Of a DNA stretch of 12,292 nt, positions 1-8,758 are shown piece by piece. Both the position numbers and the translations under genes were made by a program. The notes under the pieces are model-generated. The model saw only the letters and a program-made list of their open reading frames with translations, did no database searches and was not told the DNA's origin. Origin of the DNA: Acidobacteriaceae bacterium (GTDB taxonomy: Bacteria; Acidobacteriota; Terriglobia; Terriglobales; Acidobacteriaceae); the NCBI GenBank assembly GCA_003162495.1, contig PMOF01000023.1, positions 1 to 12,292 of the forward strand, given 5' to 3'. Each line of letters opens with the position of its first letter. The stretch's first letter is position 1.

Positions 1-76
1 AGGTTTGTGCATGGATTGCGGAAGCGGCAAAAAGCATGGCCGTTGCCATGCGGAAAAGGGTGGGTCGGTTGCGCAT
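1..76 (-). CDS. N-terminus of a secreted or periplasmic protein, cut by the left edge
   Basis: Reading the minus strand from the ATG at 76 gives 25 codons open to the window edge: MRNRPTLFRMATAMLFAASA then IHAQT. This is a typical Sec signal peptide, with basic residues R2, R4 and R9, a short hydrophobic core around residues 10-20, and a cleavage motif ending in H-A before Q24. An AAGGA ribosome binding site lies at 84-88, seven bases upstream of the ATG, which supports the start. The mature protein is outside the window, so its function cannot be stated. The gene diverges from the Oar-like receptor at 652. It could be another receptor, a secreted enzyme or a lipid-free periplasmic protein. 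The signal peptide reading is direct; the existence of a full gene is an inference. Confidence 0.66.
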   Translation of the reverse strand, partial: MRNRPTLFRMATAMLFAASAIHAQT

Positions 77-651
77 TGTTTTTTCCTTTGCTTTCGGTTC
101 GAAGCAAACAGTCTACGTGGCTTAGCAAGATCGTGCGAATCGGCTCCAGGCCACTTGAATTCCCGCGAGGTGGAAAGATCGAGGCATATCCCAGATATTC
201 ATAAGGTGATATGAAAAATGGAAGTTTAATGGCCGGGCCGGTAGCCGCAGCAAACCGTCAAGTTCCAAGTAAGCCATTTATTTACTGATAGATATGCAGG
301 AGTGGCAACGGCCTCTCGATGAACCGTCCGTTTGGCCCCTAAAATGCTGCATAACTGGACAAGTCTTTCATCTCAAAGGGTTTCCAAAAACTCACGCATT
401 CCTTCATATGCAAGCCAATTCAAAATGCGTTTCAGGCCGTGTTCAGCGGCCCAGATAGGTCCAAGAAGATCCGTCTTTGACGGTATTTGGAATAGCCAGG
501 AGATGCAGATGTATCGACTGCCATCGCATTTGCAAATCCTCGGCTCCAAATTGAGCGATTCAACACCGCGGCTCGGCAAGCAGCGAAAGTTGGGCCGTGA
601 GCGGCGCAGTATTCCTGGCTTTTCAGAATCCACTTCCCGAGGACTGTTCCC
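77..651. other. Divergent intergenic region, no convincing gene
   Basis: These 575 bases separate the left-edge secreted gene (minus) from receptor 1 (plus), so they should hold promoters for both, but I could not pick out a clear -35/-10 pair. The part around 190-300 is AT-richer than its surroundings. A small inverted repeat CATATC/GATATG lies at 185-190 and 208-213. GAGGA at 639-643 is a ribosome binding site eight bases before the receptor ATG. A minus-strand open frame ending at 373 overlaps the receptor start, and a plus-strand frame spans 332-655. Neither has a recognisable product or a ribosome binding site that I can support. Confidence 0.5.
84..88 (-). promoter_or_regulatory. Ribosome binding site AAGGA for the left-edge secreted protein
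   Basis: On the minus strand AAGGA is followed by seven bases and then the ATG at 76. It is the main argument that this short, truncated reading frame is a real gene start. Confidence 0.55.
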
Positions 652-3600
652 ATGAGAAACCTGACATTCTGGCGAGGGCTGGTAATCGCATTGGCCTTCG
701 TGGGCGCGGTAGGCATTGCCTACTCCGCAGACGTTAACGCTCGCATTAAGGGCGTTGTCACCGATCCGCAAAACTCGGTCATTGCCGGCGTTCATATCAC
801 GGCCACGAACACCGCCACTCTGGTAAAGTTCGAAACGGTTTCCGGGTCGGATGGTGGGTATCTCTTCGCCGAGCTGCCGGTCGGAACTTACACAGTTTCC
901 GCTACCTCCCCAGGCTTTGAAGGTTTCAACGCAAACGGGATCATGCTGAACATCGACCAGGAATTTGTGCAGGACATCAAATTGGTAGTCGGTTCCGCAA
1001 ACGAAGTGGTTAACGTGGCCGCTTCGGCGGTCCAGGTAAATACCACAGACATGGAGTTGAGCAACGTCGTCAACTCAGAACAGATGGTGGAGCTGCCGCT
1101 GATTGGCCGCAACTTCACGGGATTGGAACTGACCCTGCCCGGCGTGCAGGCGTCGAGCGACCGTTTCGGCACCTACTCGGTGAGCGGCGGCCAGACCCAG
1201 CAGTCTGAGTACCTGATCAACGGCGCCGACACCAATGACATTGCGCTCAATACGGTGGCTCTGCAACCGAATCTCGACGCCATCGATCAGTTCAACCTCA
1301 TTGATGGTCCGCTCAACGCGGAGTATGACCGCAACTCGGGCGGCATCGTCAGCGCCACCATCAAGGAAGGCTCCAACCATTTCCACGGCGACGCCTTCGA
1401 GTTCTATCGCGATACTTTTTTGAACACCCTGACCTATTACCAGAAGTGTGTGATCAATAGCACGAATTGCCCGGTCAGCACGGGTGTGGTTCAGCCGTAT
1501 CATCAGCACATCTTCGGCGGCACCGTGGGCGGCCCGGTTCTCAAGGATAAGCTGTTCTTCTTCGGCGCCTACCAGGGCACCCGCCAGCGCGTTCCGGATG
1601 GGACCGGCAACGTCTCGGTGTATGATGCCGCCAACCTCACCGGCGACTTCTCGGCGGAAGACAACCCCGCTGCCGCGGGGACCCGGCCTGGCCCGACAGC
1701 TGCCTGGGGCAACTGGAGTGCCGCGCCCATTCCGTCCACTGTCACCGTCACGGGCTGCTCCCAGGCAAACGAAACCTGGGCCCAGTGCGCTTATGACCTC
1801 GGAGGCAAGTTCTCACCATCTAACTTCAGCTCCATTGCCACCACGCTGGTGAACAAGTATCTTCCCAAGCCCAACAGCGGCACCTATGGCTATCTCTTCA
1901 ACCCGGTCACTACAACCACAATCAACGAGTACATCGGACGCGGCGACTATGCGCCCAACCCCACCAACCAGGTCACGTTCCTTTACATTAACCACAAGTC
2001 GACGACTGCCGATACTCTGCCGTTCACGGGCGCCACGGTGCCTGGGTTCGGCGACCAGAGCATTCTCGCCATCACCCAGTACACAGCCGACTATGTTCAC
2101 CAATTCAGCTCCAGCCTGGTGAACGATTTCGCCGCTCACTACACCCGCTTCAACTACGACGCGGTCGAGCCGCAGACCAAGGTCGACCCGGCGAGCCTCG
2201 GATTCAATATCCATCCGCAGGACGCCGCCGCGGATAGCGTGCCCACCATCAGCGTCGGTGGCACTCAGGTCGGCTTCACGCTGGGCTTCAGCACCAACGG
2301 CCCCCAGCCTCGCATCGACCAGGTTGTCCAACTGGACGAAACGCTCTCCAAGGTTTGGGGACGCCACACGTTGAAGTTCGGCTACGACGGGCGGCGATTT
2401 AATGTCCACAACCCGTTCTACGCGAATAACAGCGGGTCGTATAGCTTCGGCGGTTCGGCGTTCTCAACCGGCGACGGCGGCGTGGACTTCCTGCTCGGCA
2501 TCCCCAATACCTTTGGCCAGGGCAGCGGCGCGTCCATCATCGCCGAGGCGTTCCTGAACTACATGTTTGCGCAGGACAGCTGGAAACTGACACCCACACT
2601 TACGCTCAGTTACGGCCTTGGCTACTCCATCGACACTCCGCTTCACAACCTGCAGTACGGCGGCGAGGCAATCTCCTGCATCGTAGGCGGAGAGAGTTCC
2701 ACGATCTTCCCGGGCGCTCCCATGGGACTGGTGTACCCGGGTGATCCCGGCTGCAACAACGCCGGCAAGGCGACAACCCGGCACTCGGAGTTTGGTCCCC
2801 GCGTCGGCTTCGCGTGGGCTCCGGATCTGGGCGCCATCTCCGGCGGCCCCGGCAAGTTCTCCATCCGTGGCGGCTTCGGCATCTACTACGACCGCTCGGA
2901 AGAAGAGACCGCGCTGCAGACCCTAGAAACCCCGCCCTTTGGCACTAGCTCAGCCGGTATCGGCGGTATCGGCGGGACCCCGACGTTAGCTAATCCCTAC
3001 ACCGATATCAATGGTGGTGGATCGGTCGCCAATCCCTTCCCCTATACCTTTCCAACGAAGGGCGCAACCATCAACTTTGCGGCACTGGAGCCCATTTACT
3101 TCATCTCCACGTACGGCTCGGATTTCCGTGCGCCGTATGCCGAGAACTTCCAGATCTCCATCGAGCGCGAGCTCCCGTCGCGCGTGGTGGCGCGCCTGAG
3201 CTATGTGGGTTCGTTGGGCCGCCACAACCAGTCCACGACCGATGCCAATCCCATCACCCCCGCCGGCCACGCAGCCTGCGTGGCCGATACTGTCCATTGC
3301 GGTTATCCGGGATACACTGGGAGCGCCACGATCTATCGCAACGAGCAGAGCTTCTTCTTCCCCGGCCACACCGCCTACGGCCAGATTGATCCCAACTCCG
3401 GCCTTCCGGGTTTCCTGGACATCGGCCAAGTGGATTCAACCGCCTCTTCGAGCTACCACTCGCTGCAGGCCAATATCGAGAAGGGCGTCACCCACGGGCT
3501 CACCTTCCAGCTCAGCTATACCTACGCGCACGCCATCGACACCGGGTCCAGCTTTGAAAATGCCGGATTCGGCGAAAGCAACACCCGCGGTTACAACCAG

Positions 3601-4239
3601 TTCTTCCCGGCGTTGAACAAGGGCAACTCTGCTTATGATGCGCGCCAGCGCCTTGTATTCTCGCCCATCTATCAAACGCCCCTGCTTTCGGGTAAGGCCT
3701 GGTACAACCCCGTCAACCTGGCGGTGTCGGGATGGGAGATCAGCGGCATCACCAGCCTGGCAACGGGCTTCCCGTTCGACGTCTCCTATAGCGGGGGCAG
3801 CTCCGACTCGCTGTGGTGCCCGGCGTTCACCAACTTCTATGCCTGCCCGGATGCGCCCAACCAGGTGGCGCCGATCGTGAAGGGCAGTACGCGCGCCGCC
3901 CGCCTGGGCAACGGTCACACCCCGTATATTTCCAATGCCAGCTTCGTCAATGAGCCCATCGGCGGCTTCGGAAACACGGGCCGCGATCCTGCCTCCGGGC
4001 CTGGAATCAACCAAACCAACATTGTTCTTGCGAAGAATATCTTCCTTTCGTCGGAGAAGAACCTTCGCGTGCAGCTCCGCATGGAAACCGATAACGTGTT
4101 CAACCACACGCAGTTTGCCAACCCGGGCTCAGGGTGGGGCGATACGCCCTCGTCGGTGACGAACTTCGGCCAGATCAGCGGTATCAATAGCGGTTCCACT
4201 GCCCGTCAGACCCAGTTGGCGGCCAAGATTTACTTCTAA
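652..4239 (+). CDS. Oar-like TonB-dependent outer-membrane receptor 1 (carboxypeptidase regulatory-like domain)
   Basis: This 1195-residue protein is predicted to be an outer-membrane transporter or adhesion barrel energised by TonB. A Sec signal peptide covers residues 1-26 (hydrophobic core 9-22, cleavage after AYSA). Residues about 31-115 form a carboxypeptidase regulatory-like beta-sandwich, with the hallmark pattern of G-V-V-T-D, a Y-x-F strand and 'LPVGTYTV'. A plug-like region follows at about 130-250, including LPLIGRN, NGADTND (190-196) and FEFYRDTF (249-256). The rest, to about 1195, is beta-barrel and ends in K-I-Y-F with a C-terminal aromatic residue, as outer-membrane barrels do. 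GAGGA at 639-643 supports the ATG. It has exactly ten cysteines in five close pairs. A 9-bp tandem repeat at 2956-2973 gives a Gly-Ile-Gly run. The substrate is unknown; large polymers, peptides or siderophores are all possible. No TonB box was recognised. A terminator follows directly, so it is probably monocistronic. Confidence 0.93.
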   Translation: MRNLTFWRGLVIALAFVGAVGIAYSADVNARIKGVVTDPQNSVIAGVHITATNTATLVKFETVSGSDGGYLFAELPVGTYTVSATSPGFEGFNANGIMLNIDQEFVQDIKLVVGSANEVVNVAASAVQVNTTDMELSNVVNSEQMVELPLIGRNFTGLELTLPGVQASSDRFGTYSVSGGQTQQSEYLINGADTNDIALNTVALQPNLDAIDQFNLIDGPLNAEYDRNSGGIVSATIKEGSNHFHGDAFEFYRDTFLNTLTYYQKCVINSTNCPVSTGVVQPYHQHIFGGTVGGPVLKDKLFFFGAYQGTRQRVPDGTGNVSVYDAANLTGDFSAEDNPAAAGTRPGPTAAWGNWSAAPIPSTVTVTGCSQANETWAQCAYDLGGKFSPSNFSSIATTLVNKYLPKPNSGTYGYLFNPVTTTTINEYIGRGDYAPNPTNQVTFLYINHKSTTADTLPFTGATVPGFGDQSILAITQYTADYVHQFSSSLVNDFAAHYTRFNYDAVEPQTKVDPASLGFNIHPQDAAADSVPTISVGGTQVGFTLGFSTNGPQPRIDQVVQLDETLSKVWGRHTLKFGYDGRRFNVHNPFYANNSGSYSFGGSAFSTGDGGVDFLLGIPNTFGQGSGASIIAEAFLNYMFAQDSWKLTPTLTLSYGLGYSIDTPLHNLQYGGEAISCIVGGESSTIFPGAPMGLVYPGDPGCNNAGKATTRHSEFGPRVGFAWAPDLGAISGGPGKFSIRGGFGIYYDRSEEETALQTLETPPFGTSSAGIGGIGGTPTLANPYTDINGGGSVANPFPYTFPTKGATINFAALEPIYFISTYGSDFRAPYAENFQISIERELPSRVVARLSYVGSLGRHNQSTTDANPITPAGHAACVADTVHCGYPGYTGSATIYRNEQSFFFPGHTAYGQIDPNSGLPGFLDIGQVDSTASSSYHSLQANIEKGVTHGLTFQLSYTYAHAIDTGSSFENAGFGESNTRGYNQFFPALNKGNSAYDARQRLVFSPIYQTPLLSGKAWYNPVNLAVSGWEISGITSLATGFPFDVSYSGGSSDSLWCPAFTNFYACPDAPNQVAPIVKGSTRAARLGNGHTPYISNASFVNEPIGGFGNTGRDPASGPGINQTNIVLAKNIFLSSEKNLRVQLRMETDNVFNHTQFANPGSGWGDTPSSVTNFGQISGINSGSTARQTQLAAKIYF

Positions 4240-4259
4240 CCAGCCGGTTCAACTCAATA

Positions 4260-4294
4260 CACAAGAGGCGCCTTTGGGCGCCTCTTGTGCTTTT
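4260..4294 (+). terminator. Rho-independent terminator of receptor 1
   Basis: A perfect 13-bp stem (CACAAGAGGCGCC at 4260-4272 pairing with 4277-4289) with a TTTG loop is followed by a short TTTT run at 4291-4294. It begins 20 bases after the receptor stop codon. The opposite strand has no T-run, so it probably acts on the plus strand only. Confidence 0.85.
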
Positions 4295-4319
4295 AGACGG
4301 CTCTGGGAGCGGCGCTGAC

Positions 4320-4457
4320 TTAGGTCTCTTCGGACTGCGGAGAAAGCGCGGGGACGTGGAGGAAAGTCAACGTGCGAATCAGACAGGGCTTCAGGCCGCG
4401 GCGGTGCGCGATGGCGTCGAGGAAGCCTTTCTCGGGGAAAAATTTGGAGCGCTGAAA
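4320..4457 (-). pseudogene. Remnant of the accD 3' end (C-terminal fragment)
   Basis: The minus strand from 4457 encodes a frame starting FQRSKFFPEKGFLDAI and ending at a TAA at 4322-4320. Its first 33 codons (4457-4359) align without gaps to residues 252-284 of the intact AccD at 8759-9631. By my hand count 24 of 33 residues and 76 of 99 bases match, and several differences are silent. The match stops abruptly above 4457. Five codons further upstream the frame is closed by a TGA, so the zinc finger and catalytic core are absent. The tail after the match differs from AccD and runs about 12 codons to the stop. It cannot be a working carboxyltransferase subunit. It lies between two tandem receptor genes, 81 bases after the stop of receptor 1; the intact accD ends 118 bases after the stop of receptor 2. 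Whether it arose by duplication or by recombination with a related donor is open. Confidence 0.85.
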
Positions 4458-4963
4458 GCGGGGCGCGCGCACTCATCGTCTTGGCAGGCGCAAAAGGAAG
4501 ATGCGCAACGTCTCGTCGCCTTCTCGAGTCATTTCACGATCGCCTTTTCAAACAGCTTTAATTCAGCTCGTCTTCCAGCTATGAACTGTCAATGAATGCA
4601 AGCTGCCGCGATAAAGTTACAAAGCGATGACAGGGAAATGACAACTGATATTTGAACGACTGGCTAGAGTCAGGATTGGCATTCCAGCGCCGTACGATTC
4701 GCCGTCTTCAGAAAAAAGTTGGAATAAATGAGATAGATCTCAGTTAATGAGCGAATGGCTCGGCTGATTCTCATCGCCCTTCGGGCGTATTCAACTTCGC
4801 GGCGTTGCAACCTGCAGTGTACGACCGGAACGAGCTGCCCCAGAAAGTGACAATCGGTTCACAAAGGAATGCCCAAAAGCCGCTTGGGGCGGGCTAGAGT
4901 GAAAGATTTCGTGACGGCAAACCGCGAGTTTAATCGCTTTCAAAAATCATTCGGAGGAATTAA
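4458..4963. other. Intergenic region upstream of receptor 2, no gene
   Basis: I see no supported gene in these 506 bases. The exact 9-mer GGCTAGAGT occurs twice (4662-4670 and 4892-4900), each preceded at a different distance by TGACAA (4639-4644 and 4848-4853). These could be promoter pieces for receptor 2, but the spacings (20 and 41 bases between TGACAA and TAGAGT) do not fit a standard sigma-70 promoter. A small hairpin CGCCC-TTC-GGGCG lies at 4775-4787 and is not followed by a T-run. A plus-strand open frame covering 4287-4595 is the shadow of the accD remnant. Confidence 0.5.
4953..4957 (+). promoter_or_regulatory. Ribosome binding site GGAGG that supports the GTG start of receptor 2
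   Basis: GGAGG ends six bases before the GTG at 4964. No comparable site precedes the in-frame ATG at 5048, so the GTG is the preferred start even though it gives an unusually long stretch before the signal peptide core. Confidence 0.7.
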
Positions 4964-7900
4964 GTGACAGCTTTAACAAATCTGAACAATGCGGCGGTTG
5001 AACCTGATCACCGTTTGCATGGCGGGGCCTCTCAAGATCACAGGCCGATGCACAAACTCACGAAAGCAGAATCCGCGCACGACAGTCATGAAGCCAGACC
5101 GCATTTACCGAGGAACATACGATCATTCAGGTCGCAGGCGGTCTTGTTCATCGCATCGCTCGTGGTGCTGGCCGTTGGCCTTGCTCCCCGGGCAGCGGCG
5201 CAGAACTACGCTGCGGTGCATGGCACAATCACCGATTCATCGGGCGCTGTGATTCCCGGCGCCACAGCCACCATTTTGAATACCGGCACCGGCATCCAAA
5301 CGGCCGTACAGGGAGACAGCAAGGGTTACTACATCTTTCCGCAACTTCAGACAGGCGGCCCGTACACAGTGACCATTGCGGCAAAGGGCTTTGAGAGCTT
5401 CGTATCCACCGGTCTGACGCTGGAAGTGAACGACAACCGCGAGGTGAATGCCAGGTTAGCGGTGGGGAGCGCATCACAGACGATCGAAGTTTCAGCTACG
5501 GCCTTGCAGGTGGAAACCTCGAACACGCAACTGCAACAGATTGCCACTGCGGAAGAGATTGAGCAAATCCCCCTTGAAGGCCGCGATGCATCGGGATTGC
5601 AGAAGCTGATGCCCGGTGTGGTTGAATCTTCCGACCGGTTTGGGACATCGTCCTCGAACGGAAACCAGACGCCGCAGAACAGCTACCTGCTCAACGGCGT
5701 GGACAACAATGATGGCGCCCTGCAGAGCGAAGGGCTGGTGATTAACCCAGACGCGCTCCAGGAACAGAACATCGTGACCAGCACCATCAACCCTGAGTTC
5801 GCGCGCAACTCCGGCGCGGTCATCAACCAGGTGATCAAGAATGGCACCAACCACATCCACGGCAGCGGCTTTGAGTTCTATCGCGACACGTTCCTCAACA
5901 ACGGTAACTATTTCTCCCAGACCCGTCCCGTTTTCCATCAAAATATTTACGGCGGCACGCTGGGCGGACCGGTTCTGAAGGACAAGCTGTTCCTCTTTCT
6001 CGGCTATCAGGGCCTGCGCAACCGGACGGGTGGTTCGACGTCCGTAAACACGTTGACCTCGGATCAGTTCGCGGGTAACTTTACCGCAGACACAAACTAC
6101 AAACTAGGCGGCCCTGACAGCGCCACCGGCCTGACATCAAACCCGATACCCTTTCCCATTGCCGGCTGCGCAACCGGGACGCCGTGGAATCAATGCTTCG
6201 CACCGAACAATGCCGGCGTCACCACCGTCAACATCCCCACCGCTCAGTGGAACCCCATCGCTCTGGCTCTCACGCAGAGATACATTCAGCCAGGGAACGC
6301 CTTTGCAGGCGGAGCGCCGGTTTATGAATACAACTCTCCCAACTCGGCGGCATCCGATCAGGGGATTATTCGTGTCGACTATACGCCCACCACAAAAGAC
6401 ACCATCTGGTCGTCTGCGGTGTTTCAGTCCAATCCCCAATTCAGCGGGATTTCCTTCCTGGGCAGCGAATTCCCTGGGTTTGCCGCGGACCAGGTTTCGC
6501 ACTTTAAAATCTTCAGCGCCTCCTGGACGCACACTTTCAGCGCCAACAAGCTGAATGAACTTCGCGGCGGATACTATCGCTTCAATTTCGGGACGGTTTT
6601 GCCAAACCCATCAGTGCAGCCGAGCACGCTTGGCTTCGCGATCACCCCCCAGCTTACATCCGCCGCGCCCTTCATCGGCATCGGAAATTACTTCAATGGT
6701 TTTGGATTGGGCTTTAGTCCGGATGGCCCCCAGCCCCGTACCGATACCAACCTCACCTACGCAGACAGCTTTACCTGGGTGCTTGGCAACCACACCCTCA
6801 AGCTTGGCGGGTCCTATGAACAGTTCCGCGTACACAACCCCTTCGGCGCAAAAAACAACGGCGACTACGGCTTCAACGGCAACGGAACCTACAGCTCCGG
6901 CGATCCGCTGGTCGACTTCGCCCTTGGGATTCCGGACACCTTTAGTCAGGAGAGCGGCGGTTTCATCGATGCCCTTTCCGCCGAATCCTATGCCTACGCG
7001 CAGGACAACTGGAAGGTAACCCCCGATTTGACCTTCAACTTCGGCCTTGCCTATGACGTTGAACAGCCCACCTTGAACAAGCAATTCGGCGGCACGGGCA
7101 TCACCTGCTGGTCTATCAGCAACGCCACGTCGAACGTCTTTACCGGAGGCCCTCCGGGACTGCTCTTCCCTGGCGACCCCGGCTGCTCCGAGACGGGCGG
7201 ACCGACCACACACTACGACCACGTTGCGCCAAGACTCGGCTTTGCATGGTCGCCTTCGAGTGGCCCAGAAAAGCTGATCGGAGCGCCGGGCTCGCACAAC
7301 TTATCCATTCGGGGCGGCGTGGGCGTCTACTACAATCGCGATCAGGAAGAACAGTCACTGCAAAACCTGGGCGATCCGCCGTCGTTGTTCAATTCAAATG
7401 GCGCAGCCGATGTTGGCGGCAGCCCGGGCTTTGCCAACCCGTATCAAGACGTTACCGGAAGCACTCCAGTATCGGAGGCCAATCCCTTCCCTTACGTGCG
7501 GCCGAGCAAGGGAGCGACGCTCAACTGGAATCAGTACGCGGAGGCAGACCTCTCGGCCTTCGCCCCGGGGTACAACGTTCCCTACACGTACAACTACAAC
7601 CTGAACATTCAACGCTCCGTTGGCGGCAACTATGTTGCCCAGATCGCCTATGTCGGCTCGGTCAGCCACCGCCTTACGAATCAGGTTGAAGGAGACCAGG
7701 TCACTCCTGCCGGTCACGCGGCTTGCATCGCCCCCGGCTCCGGATGCAATCTGGCATTCATCCATCTTCTCAGCCCGCAATTCACTGCGCAGCCCGCTCT
7801 GGCGCCCTCAGGAGTACCGTGGTATCTGTCCGTGGCCGAGCAGGAATCGGAGGGTTCATCGAACTACAACTCCTTCCAGGCGAGCCTGCAGAAAGCTCAG

Positions 7901-8641
7901 TCCCACGGATTGACATTCACGCTGGCCTACACCTACTCTCACTCGCTGGACGATGGCTCAGGGTATGAGAGCGGGTTTGGCGGGTCAACCGGCCGCACCA
8001 TCAACTGGGAGCCCGGTTTTAAAAACCTCAACTATGGCAGCTCGGACTTCGATGCCCGGCATCGCCTGTCGGCGGGCTATGTGTACACCGTGCCGGTGGC
8101 GGGTTTCATGCGCAGCAACGCAATTCTCAAGGAGACTTTGAGCGGCTGGGGTGTCTCCGGCGTGACCGCATTCCAGACCGGATTCCCGATCGGAATCAAC
8201 GCGGCGGGGTCCTTCAACTCAGGCTGGTGCGATGTGTTCGAATTCTTCGGCTGCCCCGATGTTCCCAACATCAGCAGTTTCAATATCCAAAAAGAAAACA
8301 TCAGAGCAGCCGGCCACCAGTACTTCGCCACAACGCCGTTTTCGCCCCAGCCGACTGGAACCTTCGGCAACACGCCGCGCAATTTCTTCGCCGGACCTGG
8401 CTACGACTACACCAACCTGCAACTCTCAAAGAACATTCACTTCACCTCCGACGGGGCGCGGTATGTGCAATTGCGCCTGGAGGCCTTCAACGCATTCAAC
8501 CACGCCAACTTTGCGCCCCCATCCAGTAACTTCTTGAGCCCGACTTTCGGCGCAGTCAGCTCTGTACAAATCAGTGCGGATCCGAACGGGGATCCATCGC
8601 CCGGCCGTTCAATCCAGCTGGCCGGAAAATTCTACTTCTAG
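4964..8641 (+). CDS. Oar-like TonB-dependent outer-membrane receptor 2 (carboxypeptidase regulatory-like domain)
   Basis: This 1225-residue paralogue of receptor 1 has the same order of parts. The N-terminus is unusual: about 58 polar, charged residues precede the hydrophobic signal core (about 59-74), with probable cleavage after R-A-A-A at residue 79. A carboxypeptidase regulatory-like domain spans about 84-165, a plug-like region about 180-300 (NGVDNND, FEFYRDTF at 303-310), and a barrel continues to the C-terminal K-F-Y-F. The GTG start is backed by GGAGG at 4953-4957; an ATG at 5048 would shorten it by 28 residues but has no good ribosome binding site. Landmarks shared with receptor 1 include GPQPR, HTLKxG, VHNPF, GDPGC, TPAGHAAC and CPD-PN. 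Eight cysteines form four close pairs, all at positions matched in receptor 1. It converges with accD across a shared terminator. The substrate is unknown. The family call is firm; the exact start is less so. Confidence 0.93.
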   Translation: MTALTNLNNAAVEPDHRLHGGASQDHRPMHKLTKAESAHDSHEARPHLPRNIRSFRSQAVLFIASLVVLAVGLAPRAAAQNYAAVHGTITDSSGAVIPGATATILNTGTGIQTAVQGDSKGYYIFPQLQTGGPYTVTIAAKGFESFVSTGLTLEVNDNREVNARLAVGSASQTIEVSATALQVETSNTQLQQIATAEEIEQIPLEGRDASGLQKLMPGVVESSDRFGTSSSNGNQTPQNSYLLNGVDNNDGALQSEGLVINPDALQEQNIVTSTINPEFARNSGAVINQVIKNGTNHIHGSGFEFYRDTFLNNGNYFSQTRPVFHQNIYGGTLGGPVLKDKLFLFLGYQGLRNRTGGSTSVNTLTSDQFAGNFTADTNYKLGGPDSATGLTSNPIPFPIAGCATGTPWNQCFAPNNAGVTTVNIPTAQWNPIALALTQRYIQPGNAFAGGAPVYEYNSPNSAASDQGIIRVDYTPTTKDTIWSSAVFQSNPQFSGISFLGSEFPGFAADQVSHFKIFSASWTHTFSANKLNELRGGYYRFNFGTVLPNPSVQPSTLGFAITPQLTSAAPFIGIGNYFNGFGLGFSPDGPQPRTDTNLTYADSFTWVLGNHTLKLGGSYEQFRVHNPFGAKNNGDYGFNGNGTYSSGDPLVDFALGIPDTFSQESGGFIDALSAESYAYAQDNWKVTPDLTFNFGLAYDVEQPTLNKQFGGTGITCWSISNATSNVFTGGPPGLLFPGDPGCSETGGPTTHYDHVAPRLGFAWSPSSGPEKLIGAPGSHNLSIRGGVGVYYNRDQEEQSLQNLGDPPSLFNSNGAADVGGSPGFANPYQDVTGSTPVSEANPFPYVRPSKGATLNWNQYAEADLSAFAPGYNVPYTYNYNLNIQRSVGGNYVAQIAYVGSVSHRLTNQVEGDQVTPAGHAACIAPGSGCNLAFIHLLSPQFTAQPALAPSGVPWYLSVAEQESEGSSNYNSFQASLQKAQSHGLTFTLAYTYSHSLDDGSGYESGFGGSTGRTINWEPGFKNLNYGSSDFDARHRLSAGYVYTVPVAGFMRSNAILKETLSGWGVSGVTAFQTGFPIGINAAGSFNSGWCDVFEFFGCPDVPNISSFNIQKENIRAAGHQYFATTPFSPQPTGTFGNTPRNFFAGPGYDYTNLQLSKNIHFTSDGARYVQLRLEAFNAFNHANFAPPSSNFLSPTFGAVSSVQISADPNGDPSPGRSIQLAGKFYF

Positions 8642-8679
8642 GTTTCCGACTGGAAACAGAAACGCATTAACTGCAAGCC

Positions 8680-8708
8680 AAAAGGGCGCTCAACCAAGCG
8701 CCCTTTTT
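8680..8708. terminator. Probably bidirectional terminator between receptor 2 and accD
   Basis: An 11-bp stem (AAAAGGGCGCT at 8680-8690 with 8697-8707) has a six-base loop, CAACCA. The plus strand ends in TTTTT (8704-8708), and the minus strand reads out as TTTT from the A-run of the left arm. It lies between two convergent genes, 38 bases after the receptor stop and 50 bases beyond the accD stop. Confidence 0.82.
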
Positions 8709-8758
8709 GTGTTTCATGGGTAAACAGCGGGGATGCGGCAGGGAAGTGTTGCAGCGAC

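Noticed and set aside
373..795. Minus-strand 140-residue open frame across the start of receptor 1
   Set aside because: It overlaps the signal peptide and first domain of a firmly identified gene, and I recognise no family. The part in the gap could be a fossil, but I cannot support it.
4249..4595. Open frames on both strands in the gap after receptor 1 as new small genes
   Set aside because: They are shadows of the terminator and of the accD remnant in the wrong frames, with no ribosome binding site.
4775..4787. CGCCC/GGGCG hairpin as a terminator
   Set aside because: The stem is only five base pairs and no T-run follows; the receptor 1 terminator is already clear at 4260-4294.
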